Shown here: positions 17,472-26,144 of the stretch, one piece after another | How the letters are laid out: each line of letters starts with the position of its first letter | Position numbering within the stretch: the first letter of the stretch is position 1 | Program-made: the position numbers and the translations under genes | Assembly: GCA_913043025.1 (NCBI GenBank) | Contig: CAJWLM010000026.1 | Coordinates: 1 to 39,692, forward strand | Source of the DNA: an uncultured Rhodospirillaceae bacterium | GTDB taxonomy: Bacteria; Pseudomonadota; Alphaproteobacteria; UBA8366 | DNA: 39,692 bases | Direction: 5' to 3' | The notes under the pieces: generated by a model | The model's input: the letters and a program-made list of their open reading frames with translations, nothing else | Told to the model about the DNA's origin: nothing | Databases searched by the model: none

Positions 17472-18853
17472 CACAGATAACGCTCCTTTGCTGCTGCTAG
17501 CGCTTCGCAAACAAGTTGCGGCGCTGTGCCACCAAAACTAGTACGGCTTGCCGCAGAAGCCTCAAAACTCAACACAGAGAATACAGAATCATTGATACGC
17601 TTTTCTACTTTTTGCATTTCAGATAGCGATAAATCGGCTAATCCACAACCCTTTATCTCTGCACTTCTCACCAGAACACCTGTCACATGGTGAGCATCAC
17701 GAAATGGTAAATCCAATTCTCTTACTAACCAATCAGCTAGGTCTGTAGCGGTTGGGAAACCTTCTTCTAATGCCGCCACCATTGCGTCCTTGTTAATTTT
17801 CATGTCTCCTAACATTCCAGTCAACGCTGCAATTACCAATGTTAAAGAATCTGCCGCGTCAAAAACGGGCTCTTTGTCCTCCTGCAAATCCTTAGCATAG
17901 GCGAGTGGTAAACCTTTTATAACTACTAAAAGAGCTTGTAACGCCCCTAAAATGCGACCGGTTTTACCACGAGCCAACTCAGCAGCATCAGGATTACGCT
18001 TTTGAGGCATAATTGAAGACCCTGTGCTAAACGAGTCGCTTAGTTCAACAAATCCGAATTGCGGCGATGCCCATAGCACGATCTCTTCGGCAAACCGCGA
18101 GAGATTTACAGCTGTGATTGCAGCGACACTAAGGAACTCCGCGGCGAAGTCGCGAGCAGATACAGCATCAAGTGAATTAAGCATAGGCCGATCAAAACCA
18201 AGTAACAAAGCAGTCGCGTTCCGGTCTACTGGGAATGAAGTGCCAGCGAGAGCTGCACTGCCGAGTGGACATTCATTAAGCCTTTTGCGGCAATCGGATA
18301 ATCGAGACCGATCTCTGCCTAGCATCTCTACATAAGCTAACATGTGGTGTCCGAAAGTAATTGGTTGAGCAGGCTGAAGATGTGTCAGGCCCGGAAGAAG
18401 CGTATCGAAGTGACTTTCTCCTTGCGCAATCAATGCAGCTTGTAAGTCACGCAACTGTAGGTCAAGCTGGTCAACCGTGTCTCTAACCCATAATCGGAAA
18501 TCTGTTGCCACCTGGTCATTTCTGCTGCGTGCAGTGTGGAGCCTCCCTGCTGCATCACCTATTAATTCTTTTAACCGGGATTCGATGTTTAGATGTATAT
18601 CCTCGAGTTCCACTTGAAATTGTAGTTTACCTGTTTCAATTTCAACCAATATTTGATCAAGGCCGTTTAAAATTTTAGAACCATCATCGCCGCTAATGAT
18701 ACACTGGTCCAACAACATTTTCACGTGCGCTTTTGAACACGCAATATCTTGTTTAAAAAGACGCTGGTCGAATTCGATGGAAGCGTTTATCCGTTCCATA
18801 ATGTCGGCGGGGCCCGCGGCGAACCGTCCACCCCACATTTTACTCTTTTTCAT
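17471..18853 (-). CDS. argH: Argininosuccinate lyase
   Basis: About 460-aa fumarase/aspartase-superfamily enzyme releasing arginine and fumarate. N-terminal [15 protein letters not shown] and [16 protein letters not shown] are diagnostic; the signature loop [12 protein letters not shown] (~280-291) carries the catalytic Ser. A GTG at 18862 would add three residues, but ATG 18853 has AGGTG ~10 nt upstream and is preferred. It is divergent from tlpA with only 13 bp between the two start codons, and it starts the argH-lptM-lysA operon, linking arginine and lysine synthesis with a lipoprotein. Confidence 0.96.
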   Translation of the reverse strand: MKKSKMWGGRFAAGPADIMERINASIEFDQRLFKQDIACSKAHVKMLLDQCIISGDDGSKILNGLDQILVEIETGKLQFQVELEDIHLNIESRLKELIGDAAGRLHTARSRNDQVATDFRLWVRDTVDQLDLQLRDLQAALIAQGESHFDTLLPGLTHLQPAQPITFGHHMLAYVEMLGRDRSRLSDCRKRLNECPLGSAALAGTSFPVDRNATALLLGFDRPMLNSLDAVSARDFAAEFLSVAAITAVNLSRFAEEIVLWASPQFGFVELSDSFSTGSSIMPQKRNPDAAELARGKTGRILGALQALLVVIKGLPLAYAKDLQEDKEPVFDAADSLTLVIAALTGMLGDMKINKDAMVAALEEGFPTATDLADWLVRELDLPFRDAHHVTGVLVRSAEIKGCGLADLSLSEMQKVEKRINDSVFSVLSFEASAASRTSFGGTAPQLVCEALAAAKERYL

Positions 18854-18866
18854 AAGGGGCACCTAA

Positions 18867-19436
18867 ATGTCTAATGTCTTCAAAAAATATCTTAAGCCTG
18901 CATTTTTTGGCTCCGTCACTTTAATAGCTCTTATCACATGGTTCATAGCCGGATCATCCAATACGCCACCGATAACAGGCCAGATGAAAGATTTCAAAAT
19001 CAGTAATCGACTCATGTTAGCGCCGCGGATACCATTTCATGATGCGTACGGCAATAAAAAGGTGTTGGCTGACTTTGAAGGAAATGTGCTACTAATTAAT
19101 TTTTGGGCAACTTGGTGCGCACCTTGTATACGTGAAATACCCTCCATCGCGCGCCTCCATACCAAAAAAGATGGCCAGAACTTTAAAGTTTTACCGATAA
19201 GCACAGATGCTAAAGGTGCAGACGCCCCTCTAAAATTTCTCGAAAAAATTAATCAAACTAATTTGCCTATCTATGTCGATACCAAGATGATGCTAGCGCG
19301 AGCTATGGGTGTCATCACACTGCCTACTAGCATATTAGTAGATCGGCATGGCAATATCATCGGTCGCCTAGTCGGAACAGCAGAATGGGACAGTGCTGAG
19401 GCCCTTGCTTTAATTAATCACTATCAAAAAAAGTGA
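18867..19436 (+). CDS. TlpA-family thiol:disulfide oxidoreductase
   Basis: 189 aa with an N-terminal membrane anchor (~12-28) and a periplasmic thioredoxin fold. The active site WATWCAPC has Cys84 and Cys87; the cis-Pro loop is in GVITLPTSILVDRHG. TlpA-type proteins reduce disulfides in the periplasm, for example in cytochrome c or copper-site maturation. An AAGGGG ribosome binding site lies 7 nt before the ATG, inside the 13-bp gap shared with argH. A weak hairpin just after the stop may end transcription before the convergent etfA. Confidence 0.92.
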   Translation: MSNVFKKYLKPAFFGSVTLIALITWFIAGSSNTPPITGQMKDFKISNRLMLAPRIPFHDAYGNKKVLADFEGNVLLINFWATWCAPCIREIPSIARLHTKKDGQNFKVLPISTDAKGADAPLKFLEKINQTNLPIYVDTKMMLARAMGVITLPTSILVDRHGNIIGRLVGTAEWDSAEALALINHYQKK

Positions 19437-19450
19437 TGTCGATAAGGTAA

Positions 19451-19485
19451 ACTCTTAGTCCAACTCACCCTATGCAAATAAGAGT
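19451..19485 (+). terminator. Possible terminator hairpin after tlpA
   Basis: ACTCTTA and TAAGAGT (7 bp) flank a 21-nt loop, followed on the + strand by a T-rich stretch (about 19487-19500). It lies in the 50-bp convergent gap between tlpA and etfA. The long loop makes it weak. Confidence 0.3.
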
Positions 19486-19486
19486 G

Positions 19487-20419
19487 TTAATTTAATTTTT
19501 GCTCCAATTCAGGAACCAACTCAAAAAGATCACCTACAATACCATAGTCTGCTACCTGAAAAATTGGTGCCTCTTCGTCTTTGTTTATCGCAACAATAAC
19601 TTTACTGTCCTTCATGCCTGCTAAATGCTGAATAGCGCCAGATATACCAACGGCTATGTACAAATCCGGCGCCACTATTTTACCAGTCTGGCCTACCTGA
19701 TAGTCATTTGGTACAAACCCTGCATCGACAGCCGCTCGGGATGCGCCAACTGCAGCTTCCAACTTGTCAGCTACCTTTTCTAGCATCGAAAAATTATCGC
19801 CAGATTGCATACCACGACCTCCCGATATGATAATATCTGCAGCGGTCAACTCGGGCCGTTCAGATTTTGACAACTCAGATCCTACATACGATGAAAGTCC
19901 AGATTCGCCAGATGCATCGACTTTTACGACCTCTGCCGAGCCACCGTCAGCCGCAGCGGCATCAAATGCGGTCGCCCGCACAGTAATTACTTTTTTCTCA
20001 TCCACTGATTCTACAGTCGCTATTGCGTTGCCGGCATAAATCGGCCGCTCAAAAGTTTTATCGTCGATGACAGCGCTGATGTCTGAAATTTGTTGTACAT
20101 CCAAAACCGCAGATACTCGCGGCATGACATTTTTCCCAAAAGTATTTGCTGGTGCCCATATATGCGTGTAATCACCGGCAACCTTTTCTATCAGTGGGGC
20201 AATGTTTTCAGCAAGACCAGACGAGTATTCTGCGCTGTCCGAGTACAAAACTTTAGTGACACCACTGATTTGGGCCGCAGCTTCAGCTACCGTATCAGCG
20301 CCAAAGCCGGCTAGTAAGAGATGCACATCATAACCTAGCTTTTGGGCTGCTGTTACTGCACTAAGGGTTGCTCCTTTGATTTCAGAGTTATCATGCTCGA
20401 CCAAAACTAAGTTTGTCAT
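19487..20419 (-). CDS. etfA: Electron transfer flavoprotein alpha subunit
   Basis: 310-aa FAD-binding subunit that, with EtfB, takes electrons from acyl-CoA and related dehydrogenases and passes them to ETF:quinone oxidoreductase. The C-terminal FAD domain is clear: IIISGGRGMQSGDNF, VGASRAAVDAGFVPNDYQ, GQTGKIVAPDLYIAVGISG and NKDEEAPIFQVADYGIVGD. Length is typical. It follows etfB with a 2-nt gap. Confidence 0.97.
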   Translation of the reverse strand: MTNLVLVEHDNSEIKGATLSAVTAAQKLGYDVHLLLAGFGADTVAEAAAQISGVTKVLYSDSAEYSSGLAENIAPLIEKVAGDYTHIWAPANTFGKNVMPRVSAVLDVQQISDISAVIDDKTFERPIYAGNAIATVESVDEKKVITVRATAFDAAAADGGSAEVVKVDASGESGLSSYVGSELSKSERPELTAADIIISGGRGMQSGDNFSMLEKVADKLEAAVGASRAAVDAGFVPNDYQVGQTGKIVAPDLYIAVGISGAIQHLAGMKDSKVIVAINKDEEAPIFQVADYGIVGDLFELVPELEQKLN

Positions 20420-20421
20420 AT

Positions 20422-21171
20422 CTATATCACCTTCGCTTCATTTTTGAGTTTTTCAATCAACGCGTCAATATTCTCTACAATTTCACCACTATCTCTGCTA
20501 GAGGGCTCTGTTACCTTTAGTGTTTTGAGACGCGGCGTAATATCAATCTCAAGATCATCCGGGGTCATAATATCAATTGGTTTCTTCTTAGCTTTCATAA
20601 TGTTCGGCAAAGAAGCGTATCGAGGCTCATTCAATCGAAGATCTACAGTGATAACCGCTGGCATTTTAACTTTCACTGTTTCGAGCCCACCGTCTATTTC
20701 ACGTACGACCTCAGCTTCACTTTCGCCAAGCTGAATTTTTGATGCATTTGTTGCTTGGCTCCATCCGAGCATGGCAGCAAGCAATTGCCCTACCTGATTA
20801 CTATCATCGTCAATAGCCTGTTTTCCGGCTATCACAATATTAGGGTTTTCTTTTTGAACAATTTTTTTGAGTAACTTTGCTATGGCAAGCGGTTCAACCG
20901 CTTCATCAGTCTGGACCAAAACACCCCGATCAGCTCCCATAGCCAGCGCAGTCCTAATAGTCTCCTGCGCCTGTTGCGGTCCAACCGACACAATGACAAC
21001 TTCATTTGCAGCCCCCGACTCTTTTAATCGGACAGCTTCTTCGACAGAGATCTCGTCGAACGGATTCATTGACATTTTTACGTTCGCCGTCTCAACACCA
21101 GACTCATCTGGTTTTACACGGATTTTTACATTGTAATCTACTACACGTTTAACGGGGACGAGAACTTTCAT
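20422..21171 (-). CDS. etfB: Electron transfer flavoprotein beta subunit
   Basis: 249-aa AMP-binding subunit of ETF. It opens [19 protein letters not shown] and has [16 protein letters not shown]. The loop [19 protein letters not shown] is the partner-dehydrogenase recognition region. It is the first gene of the etfBA pair and has a credible sigma-70 type promoter about 50-80 bp upstream. The adenosyltransferase gene lies 227 bp further upstream on the same strand. Confidence 0.97.
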   Translation of the reverse strand: MKVLVPVKRVVDYNVKIRVKPDESGVETANVKMSMNPFDEISVEEAVRLKESGAANEVVIVSVGPQQAQETIRTALAMGADRGVLVQTDEAVEPLAIAKLLKKIVQKENPNIVIAGKQAIDDDSNQVGQLLAAMLGWSQATNASKIQLGESEAEVVREIDGGLETVKVKMPAVITVDLRLNEPRYASLPNIMKAKKKPIDIMTPDDLEIDITPRLKTLKVTEPSSRDSGEIVENIDALIEKLKNEAKVI

Positions 21172-21218
21172 CGTCTGCTTTCTCTTTACTGTTCAAAAAT
21201 AGTGTATACTTGTTTAAT

Positions 21219-21247
21219 GTTATGAAAAACACATGGTGTCCTGTCAA
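21219..21247 (-). promoter_or_regulatory. Candidate sigma-70 promoter of etfBA
   Basis: On the minus strand a perfect TTGACA (21247-21242) is followed after exactly 17 nt by CATAAC (21224-21219), a 4/6 match to the -10 consensus. Transcription would begin near 21212, about 40 nt before the etfB ATG. The best-looking promoter in the window, but identified by eye only. Confidence 0.5.
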
Positions 21248-21320
21248 GCGGACAGCCTGTCGCAGTAAGTTGAAGGACGGCTAACGCATATGTCACCGAG
21301 AATGATCCATCCGCCTAACC

Positions 21321-21347
21321 AGTAAAACACCTCCGATGGTTTTTACT
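21321..21347 (-). repeat. Hairpin between pduO-type gene and etfB
   Basis: AGTAAAA-c-ACC pairs with GGTTTTTACT around a 6-nt loop, a 10-bp stem with one bulge, ~50 nt past the adenosyltransferase stop. It could attenuate read-through into etfB, but no U-run follows on the minus strand. Confidence 0.3.
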
Positions 21348-21398
21348 AACTCTTCTAAATACAAGAACGAGATATTTGAACGTAATCGTTAGTTTTTT

Positions 21399-21977
21399 TC
21401 ATGTTTTAGACTGGTTGCCACCAGGGACCCAGAGCACGTCTGAATTACCACGGTCATTGCAGTGTCGTGAAAGCACAAAAAAGAAGTCGGACAACCGATT
21501 AAGGTATCTTAATGCCGCTTCACTGACTTTTTCTCGTTCCGCCAACTCGCAAACGATACGCTCGGCCCGTCGCACTACAGTACGCGCAAGGTGCAAATGC
21601 GCTGCCACCATCGATCCGCCTGGTAACACAAAGCTAGTCAATGGTTCGAGCCCATCATTTACAACGTCGATCTCATTCTCTAACCGTTGCCATTGCTCAT
21701 CCGTCATGCGTAGTGCCCCAGTCTTTCGTTCTTTGCCCTGAGGCGTGCAAAGATCCGCCCCAAGGTCGAACAGATCGTTTTGAATGCGTGCGAGCAATGC
21801 CTTTAACGATTGATCATTTAAGTGGGCCTGGACCAATCCAACTATTGCATTTACCTCATCCACGGTGCCATACGCTTGAACTCTTATGTTGCTCTTAGCC
21901 ACTCGCTCTCCGTTACCTAAGGACGTTGCTCCAGCGTCACCACCGCCCGTGTAGATTCGGTCCAACTTTACCATCAT
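21399..21977 (-). CDS. ATP:cob(I)alamin adenosyltransferase, PduO type
   Basis: 192-aa trimeric adenosyltransferase making adenosylcobalamin from cob(I)alamin and ATP. The N-terminal LDRIYTGGGDAGATSLGNG is the ATP loop; YGTVDEVNAIVG, RTVVRRAERIV and LRYLNRLSDFFFVLSR are family signatures with the conserved Arg and Asp residues. Its ATG overlaps the HIG1-protein stop by 4 nt, so the two form an operon. The coenzyme would serve methylmalonyl-CoA or ethylmalonyl-CoA mutase, which fits the ETF and acyl-CoA dehydrogenase genes nearby. No cobalamin riboswitch was seen upstream. Confidence 0.95.
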   Translation of the reverse strand: MMVKLDRIYTGGGDAGATSLGNGERVAKSNIRVQAYGTVDEVNAIVGLVQAHLNDQSLKALLARIQNDLFDLGADLCTPQGKERKTGALRMTDEQWQRLENEIDVVNDGLEPLTSFVLPGGSMVAAHLHLARTVVRRAERIVCELAEREKVSEAALRYLNRLSDFFFVLSRHCNDRGNSDVLWVPGGNQSKT

Positions 21978-22174
21978 GTCTGCCCACTTAGCAGCGCTAA
22001 AACAGCGATTAAGGCAACCGCTAAGAATTGGAAAACAATCCGAGCACGCATTAATTTATTCGAATATTTGGAGTTGAATTTACCACCGCGAGCCATTGCA
22101 AATAGGCCAACCATAAGCACACCCACAGTGGCTAAGATAGCTATAAGTATGAGGAAAGGAATAATGCTGGACAT
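21974..22174 (-). CDS. Twin-transmembrane HIG1-domain protein
   Basis: 66-residue inner-membrane protein with two spans (~4-25 and ~45-63) joined by ARGGKFNSKYSNKLMRARI, the basic loop of the bacterial HIG1 (hypoxia-induced protein conserved region) family. Mitochondrial relatives are respiratory supercomplex factors; the bacterial role is unknown. ATG 22174 is preferred over the GTG two codons upstream because GAG lies 5 nt before it. The gene is regularly paired with the adenosyltransferase in alphaproteobacteria, overlapping it by 4 nt here. Confidence 0.88.
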   Translation of the reverse strand: MSSIIPFLILIAILATVGVLMVGLFAMARGGKFNSKYSNKLMRARIVFQFLAVALIAVLALLSGQT

Positions 22175-22199
22175 AACCACTCAATCAAAGCCTAAAAGA

Positions 22200-22634
22200 T
22201 CATCGTATTGTTTCGTACGCCATAGTCATTGTGTCCCGTTCTTCTTGTGTCACTTTGAGTAAATACGAAAACAGATCACGCACGCTAAACATCGCGACTA
22301 GCTTCCCATTTTCAATAACCGGCACATGACGTATACGTTTTTCTTTCATTACCCCAATAATGTCTCTAATTTTATCTCCCGGCGCGGCAGAAACAACCTT
22401 TACCTTCATGATATCGGAAATTTTCCGCTGTTTCCAATTAACATCGGACCCACTGCATATACGCACAATGTCTCGCTCTGAGACAATACCTACAACTTGT
22501 TCGGTTTCATCGCAAACTGGCAAAGCACCTATGTCGTTGCCCGCCAGTATTTCTACCGCGTCGCCGACAGACTTGTTTGGCTCGATTGTGAATAAATTGC
22601 GGCCACTTTCCGTTAGAAGATTTTCTATCGGCAT
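22200..22634 (-). CDS. Tandem CBS-domain protein
   Basis: 144-aa protein made of two CBS domains (~5-60: SVGDAVEILAGNDIGALPV, GIVSERDIVR; ~72-135: KIRDIIGVMKEKRIRHVPV, MFSVRDLFSYL). Such stand-alone pairs bind adenosyl ligands (AMP, ATP, SAM, NAD) and act as regulators; the target is not visible. The gene ends 25 nt before the HIG1-protein start and may be co-transcribed with it. Confidence 0.93.
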   Translation of the reverse strand: MPIENLLTESGRNLFTIEPNKSVGDAVEILAGNDIGALPVCDETEQVVGIVSERDIVRICSGSDVNWKQRKISDIMKVKVVSAAPGDKIRDIIGVMKEKRIRHVPVIENGKLVAMFSVRDLFSYLLKVTQEERDTMTMAYETIR

Positions 22635-22937
22635 ATTTACGCTCCCATGATAGTCATATCCCCGAAGGTGACCTTAATGTCTCAACACCAGACGGCTAGA
22701 AAGACTCCCCCGACATATGTGTGTTCTATTTTTTTTTTATCAAGCATGTTTTTTAATTTATAGGCCTTCCCTTGCACTTGAAGAGCATTATCGTGGTACT
22801 TTGAGCGAAGGTTCGCAAAATATGACAAAAATGAGCTTCCCGCTCAAAATTATAGTGTATCCTCCAACTCGAAAGCGCTAACGATACAAAATGAACTACA
22901 AATGTCTTTCATGCAGATTTAGGAACATAGTTGCAAA
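22635..22937. other. Divergent intergenic region, 303 bp
   Basis: Separates the leftward CBS gene from the rightward CYTH-like gene. It contains an ACATATGT palindrome and a run of ten T on the + strand at about 22731-22740, then AT-rich sequence. No short gene with a ribosome binding site and no confident promoter pair was found. Confidence 0.5.
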
Positions 22938-23819
22938 ATGGGAACGAACCACAGGAAACCCAAGATTTTCACCGGCAGAGATAAACCTGAACGCGAACGA
23001 AAACATAGGGTTTTGGCTAGTAGTTGGACAGAAAAAGCTCTTTTACTAAACCAAATTTTTAAATTTGTGCTGGAAGATAACACCCATTTTATAACCTTAG
23101 ATCTACCACCATATGCCTCAGATTTTTCTGAACAGCTCGTATCTACCGCTCACTCTCCATCAAACATAAAGCCATTACATCAACGTCTTTACTGGGCAAC
23201 AAAAATGCTGTCGGGATACCAATTGAGTGATCAGTCGGTAGTGGAGCTGAGAACAGAATTTATCCCTAACGATGCTTGCTGGGAACAAGTGGTAAAATTT
23301 GCAATAGCCGATGCCGATAGTAAGACACTGAGCAGAAGAGAAATTTCAAATTTCCTCGACGGATTTGGTATAAATTTATCAGTTTTACCGGAAGATGCCT
23401 ACAGACTTGCTGAAAAAATACTCGGCGACACGGTTTTAAAACCGGTAGCCTGCCTGCAGGGCCAAAGTATACCTGTTCTCTATTATCCGAATGGGCGAAA
23501 TGAAATCGTATTTGAAATTAAATTTGACCTCGGTATGGGGCAAAGCTTTGATGGCTGCAAAATTGACATAATTGAAATCGAAATTGAGTTGAAAAACTTT
23601 GACCAAAAAATCAGCCTCGCACATATTGAAGAATTGTTCGATGCATCAGAAAATATAATTCGGACTTCCTTCCCGGAAGCCTTAGACCGGACAGCCGTCT
23701 CAAAGCCTACACCTTTATTCCGGCACATGCGTGCTTGGCAATCGCGCGACATCGACTCATTCGAGGCGGCATACGAAGCATTATCTGAAACCCGGTGGAC
23801 GGAGCCAGCACCTTTTTAA
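22938..23819 (+). CDS. Unrecognised protein with a CYTH-like segment
   Basis: 293 aa, no signal peptide or membrane segment. Residues ~187-220 (NEIVFEIKFDLGMG, then IIEIEIELKN) resemble the middle strands of the CYTH/triphosphate tunnel fold (…E-ELELK). The usual N-terminal ExExK metal/phosphate motif is missing, and a basic ~25-residue N terminus (RDKPERERKHR) stands in its place. A ~80-residue C-terminal region is helical-looking. If the relation is real it is a degenerate or reshaped CYTH protein, and hydrolase activity is doubtful. Ribosome binding site is weak (AGGAA, long spacing). Its stop overlaps the convergent acyl-CoA dehydrogenase stop by 4 nt. Confidence 0.7.
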   Translation: MGTNHRKPKIFTGRDKPERERKHRVLASSWTEKALLLNQIFKFVLEDNTHFITLDLPPYASDFSEQLVSTAHSPSNIKPLHQRLYWATKMLSGYQLSDQSVVELRTEFIPNDACWEQVVKFAIADADSKTLSRREISNFLDGFGINLSVLPEDAYRLAEKILGDTVLKPVACLQGQSIPVLYYPNGRNEIVFEIKFDLGMGQSFDGCKIDIIEIEIELKNFDQKISLAHIEELFDASENIIRTSFPEALDRTAVSKPTPLFRHMRAWQSRDIDSFEAAYEALSETRWTEPAPF

Positions 23820-25519
23820 TTACGATCACTCAATAAACCACGAGCGATCACATTAGCCTGTATCTCTGCTGTTCCCTCAAAGACATTAAGAATGCGCGCA
23901 TCGCAAAGTACTCGCGAGATTGGAAATTCCTCCGCATAACCAACACCGCCGTGTATTTGCAATGCGTTGTCCGCGCTAGACCAGGCAGCACGAGCGCCAA
24001 GCAATTTTGCCATTCCCGCCTCTATGTCACAACGGCGGTCCTGATCTTTTTGGCGCGCCGCGAAATAGGTCATCTGCCGAGAAATCATAGTATCCACAGC
24101 CATCCAACCTATTTTCCCAGAAATACGAGGAAAGTTTATCAAAGGCTTATTAAATTGTTGTCGGTCATGAGCATATAGTAGAGCAAGCTCGAGCGCATTC
24201 TGCGCAACGCCGACAGCACGTGCCGCCGTTTGTATCCGCGCCGCCTCAAATGTCGCCATTAGTTGTTTGAAACCCTCACCCTCTTTACCGCCTAACAACT
24301 GATCAGTTTTAATTTTGAAGTCATCAAATGCAATGTCATATTCTTTCATTCCACGATAACCCAATACTCTGATCTCACCACCCGACATTCCTTGAGCGGG
24401 AAACGATTCACTTTCATTACCGCGAGGTTTTGCGGCAAGAAACATAGACAAACCACGATATCCTGATTCATTTGGGTTAGTGCGAGCAAGTAGTGTCATT
24501 AAGTCACTTCTCGCTCCATGTGTGATCCAGGTTTTATTGCCGAATATTCGATAATTTTCGCCATCGCGTTCGGCGCGAGTTTTGAGACTTCCAAGATCAG
24601 ACCCTGTGTTTGGTTCGGTAAAAACGGCTGTTGGCAATACTTCGCCCGACACAATCTTTGGTAACCAATGATCCTGTTGTTCAATTGTTCCGCTATTGAT
24701 AATTAGCTCTGCAGCGATGTCAGAGCGCGTTCCCAATGAACCAACTCCTATGTAGCCTCGGCTTAACTCCTCAGTGACTACCACCATAGCTAGCTTGCCG
24801 AGCCCCGCACCACCAAACTTTTCCGGCACCGTGAGCCCAAAAACACCGAGGTTCGCAAGTTCGTCAATCAACTCAAGAGGAATCAATTCATCCTCAATAT
24901 GCCATTTATGACAATAGGGAGCTATTTTTTCATTCGAAAATCGCCGGAATTGATCGACCATCATATCAAGGGTTTCGTCACAGAGTCCCAGATTTCCGTG
25001 CTTATTTTCAGCAATAAGTTCCGCAATACGTGCACGCACCTCAATGCTATTTCCTTCATTTGCGAGCACAGCTACTGCAGGCTGATCGAATTCTGCCAAT
25101 GCATCATCGGCTAAACCTATATCCTCGGGCCGCACAATCTCACCCTGGCTTATGGAAATACCACCCCAAAGTTGATTTAAATATTCACCAAAAGCACTTT
25201 GGAGAATAAGTGCTTCTTGCTCCCCAAACATCCCAAATTCATTTAATCGATCCGCCCAAGCACGCATTTGCCTTAGTGCTTCCACATAGGTCGCTATCCA
25301 AGCATATCCGTGTGCCGCAAATTGCTCTTCCTCAAGAAGGGCATTTTCAATTTGGCCTGTCGGCGCCACTTTTCCGCGCAAAACCTCCTTAGCATTGTCT
25401 GCTAGGTGTTCAGCAGCGGCTACGGCCACATCACAATGACCAAGCAAATGTTCAATAACGTAGTCACCGAGCATTTCAGAGTGTTCGGTGGGCGTTTTTA
25501 CTGTAGCAATCTGGCTCAC
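23816..25519 (-). CDS. Acyl-CoA dehydrogenase with N-terminal extension, probably methylsuccinyl-CoA dehydrogenase
   Basis: 567 aa from the GTG at 25519, chosen because AAGG lies ~7 nt upstream; the frame stays open to 25636 but that extra 39 residues look non-coding. The first ~180 residues are an added helical domain (YAWIATYVEALRQMRAW; FGEYLNQLWGGISISQGE). A standard acyl-CoA dehydrogenase core follows: TEPNTGSDLGSLKTRA, KTWITHGARSDL, then QIHGGVGYAEEFPISR and FEGTAEIQANVIARGL, with the catalytic Glu in FEGT. The extension and length match methylsuccinyl-CoA dehydrogenase of the ethylmalonyl-CoA pathway better than beta-oxidation enzymes. Electrons would go to ETF, encoded ~4 kb away. The exact substrate is inferred. 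Confidence 0.88.
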   Translation of the reverse strand: MSQIATVKTPTEHSEMLGDYVIEHLLGHCDVAVAAAEHLADNAKEVLRGKVAPTGQIENALLEEEQFAAHGYAWIATYVEALRQMRAWADRLNEFGMFGEQEALILQSAFGEYLNQLWGGISISQGEIVRPEDIGLADDALAEFDQPAVAVLANEGNSIEVRARIAELIAENKHGNLGLCDETLDMMVDQFRRFSNEKIAPYCHKWHIEDELIPLELIDELANLGVFGLTVPEKFGGAGLGKLAMVVVTEELSRGYIGVGSLGTRSDIAAELIINSGTIEQQDHWLPKIVSGEVLPTAVFTEPNTGSDLGSLKTRAERDGENYRIFGNKTWITHGARSDLMTLLARTNPNESGYRGLSMFLAAKPRGNESESFPAQGMSGGEIRVLGYRGMKEYDIAFDDFKIKTDQLLGGKEGEGFKQLMATFEAARIQTAARAVGVAQNALELALLYAHDRQQFNKPLINFPRISGKIGWMAVDTMISRQMTYFAARQKDQDRRCDIEAGMAKLLGARAAWSSADNALQIHGGVGYAEEFPISRVLCDARILNVFEGTAEIQANVIARGLLSDRN

Positions 25520-25625
25520 TTTATTACCTTTACCTAAAATAGATTTTGAAAGTACTACAAAAGTCTGCGGCGTATTAAGAAAATTAACTGTATTTCTACT
25601 GATCCAATCATGAGAACCCCCCCGT

Positions 25626-25647
25626 CCTGATGGCAAATCACATCAGG
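25626..25647 (-). terminator. Hairpin, possible terminator of the 89-residue gene
   Basis: CCTGATG and CATCAGG form a perfect 7-bp stem around GCAAATCA, with two further G-C pairs possible across a 2-nt bulge. It lies ~110 nt beyond the stop of the small hypothetical gene and ~107 nt before the acyl-CoA dehydrogenase start. Only a weak T-run follows, so it could instead be a leader structure of the dehydrogenase gene. Confidence 0.35.
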
Positions 25648-25755
25648 GGATTAAACATTATTATATTTTTAGCTCAAAAACCGAATGTTCATTAAATTAT
25701 TATAGATTAGATAGCGATATTTTTTGCCGAACGTGAGAGAGGTTCTCCCATTGAT

Positions 25756-26025
25756 TTAGTCTTTTCGACCCTTGTTACTGGTTAGTCTTGGGCCAAGGCG
25801 ATTGGAATGTCGTGCGTGATTTGGTCGACCTTCGCGAGCCGGGAAGGAGAGAATGTTATCTTCTGCCATATTAGCCCTATCTGCCGCTGCTGCTAACGCA
25901 TAGGCCTCAAACAACAATGCCGGCATACTGTCCGACGATTGCCAAGGATAAAGGGCAGTAGTACCGCCATGTAAATAACGAACCAAACTGCTTGAACGGC
26001 GCTTAAGATCCCACGAGTGCGGCAT
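25756..26025 (-). CDS. Hypothetical 89-residue protein
   Basis: Not recognised. An unusually strong ribosome binding site (CGGAGGAG, 3 nt before the ATG) argues that it is translated. The product is hydrophilic; the first ~30 residues include KRRSSSLVRYLHGG, the middle is Ala-rich and probably helical (LLFEAYALAAAADRANMA), and the C-terminal third is basic and probably disordered (Arg, Lys, Asn, His-rich). No signal peptide, Cys pairs or membrane segment. It is divergent from the Nudix gene and lies upstream of the acyl-CoA dehydrogenase. Confidence 0.65.
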   Translation of the reverse strand: MPHSWDLKRRSSSLVRYLHGGTTALYPWQSSDSMPALLFEAYALAAAADRANMAEDNILSFPAREGRPNHARHSNRLGPRLTSNKGRKD

Positions 26026-26144
26026 TAGCTCCTCCGTCGGAAGAAAAAGTTTTGCGATAAATATAAATTAGCCTGTCTTAAAATGAAATCAATGTTTTCA
26101 TTGGATGGATTGCGTGCAGGGATGAAGAAGGATAAATATTAGAC

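Noticed and set aside
22635-22937. Cobalamin riboswitch upstream of the CBS-HIG1-adenosyltransferase run
   Set aside because: No B12-box-like sequence (GCCACTG core) was found on the minus strand.
25520-25636. N-terminal 39-residue extension of the acyl-CoA dehydrogenase
   Set aside because: The GTG at 25519 has a ribosome binding site and fits the family; the extra segment has none and crosses a hairpin at 25626-25647.
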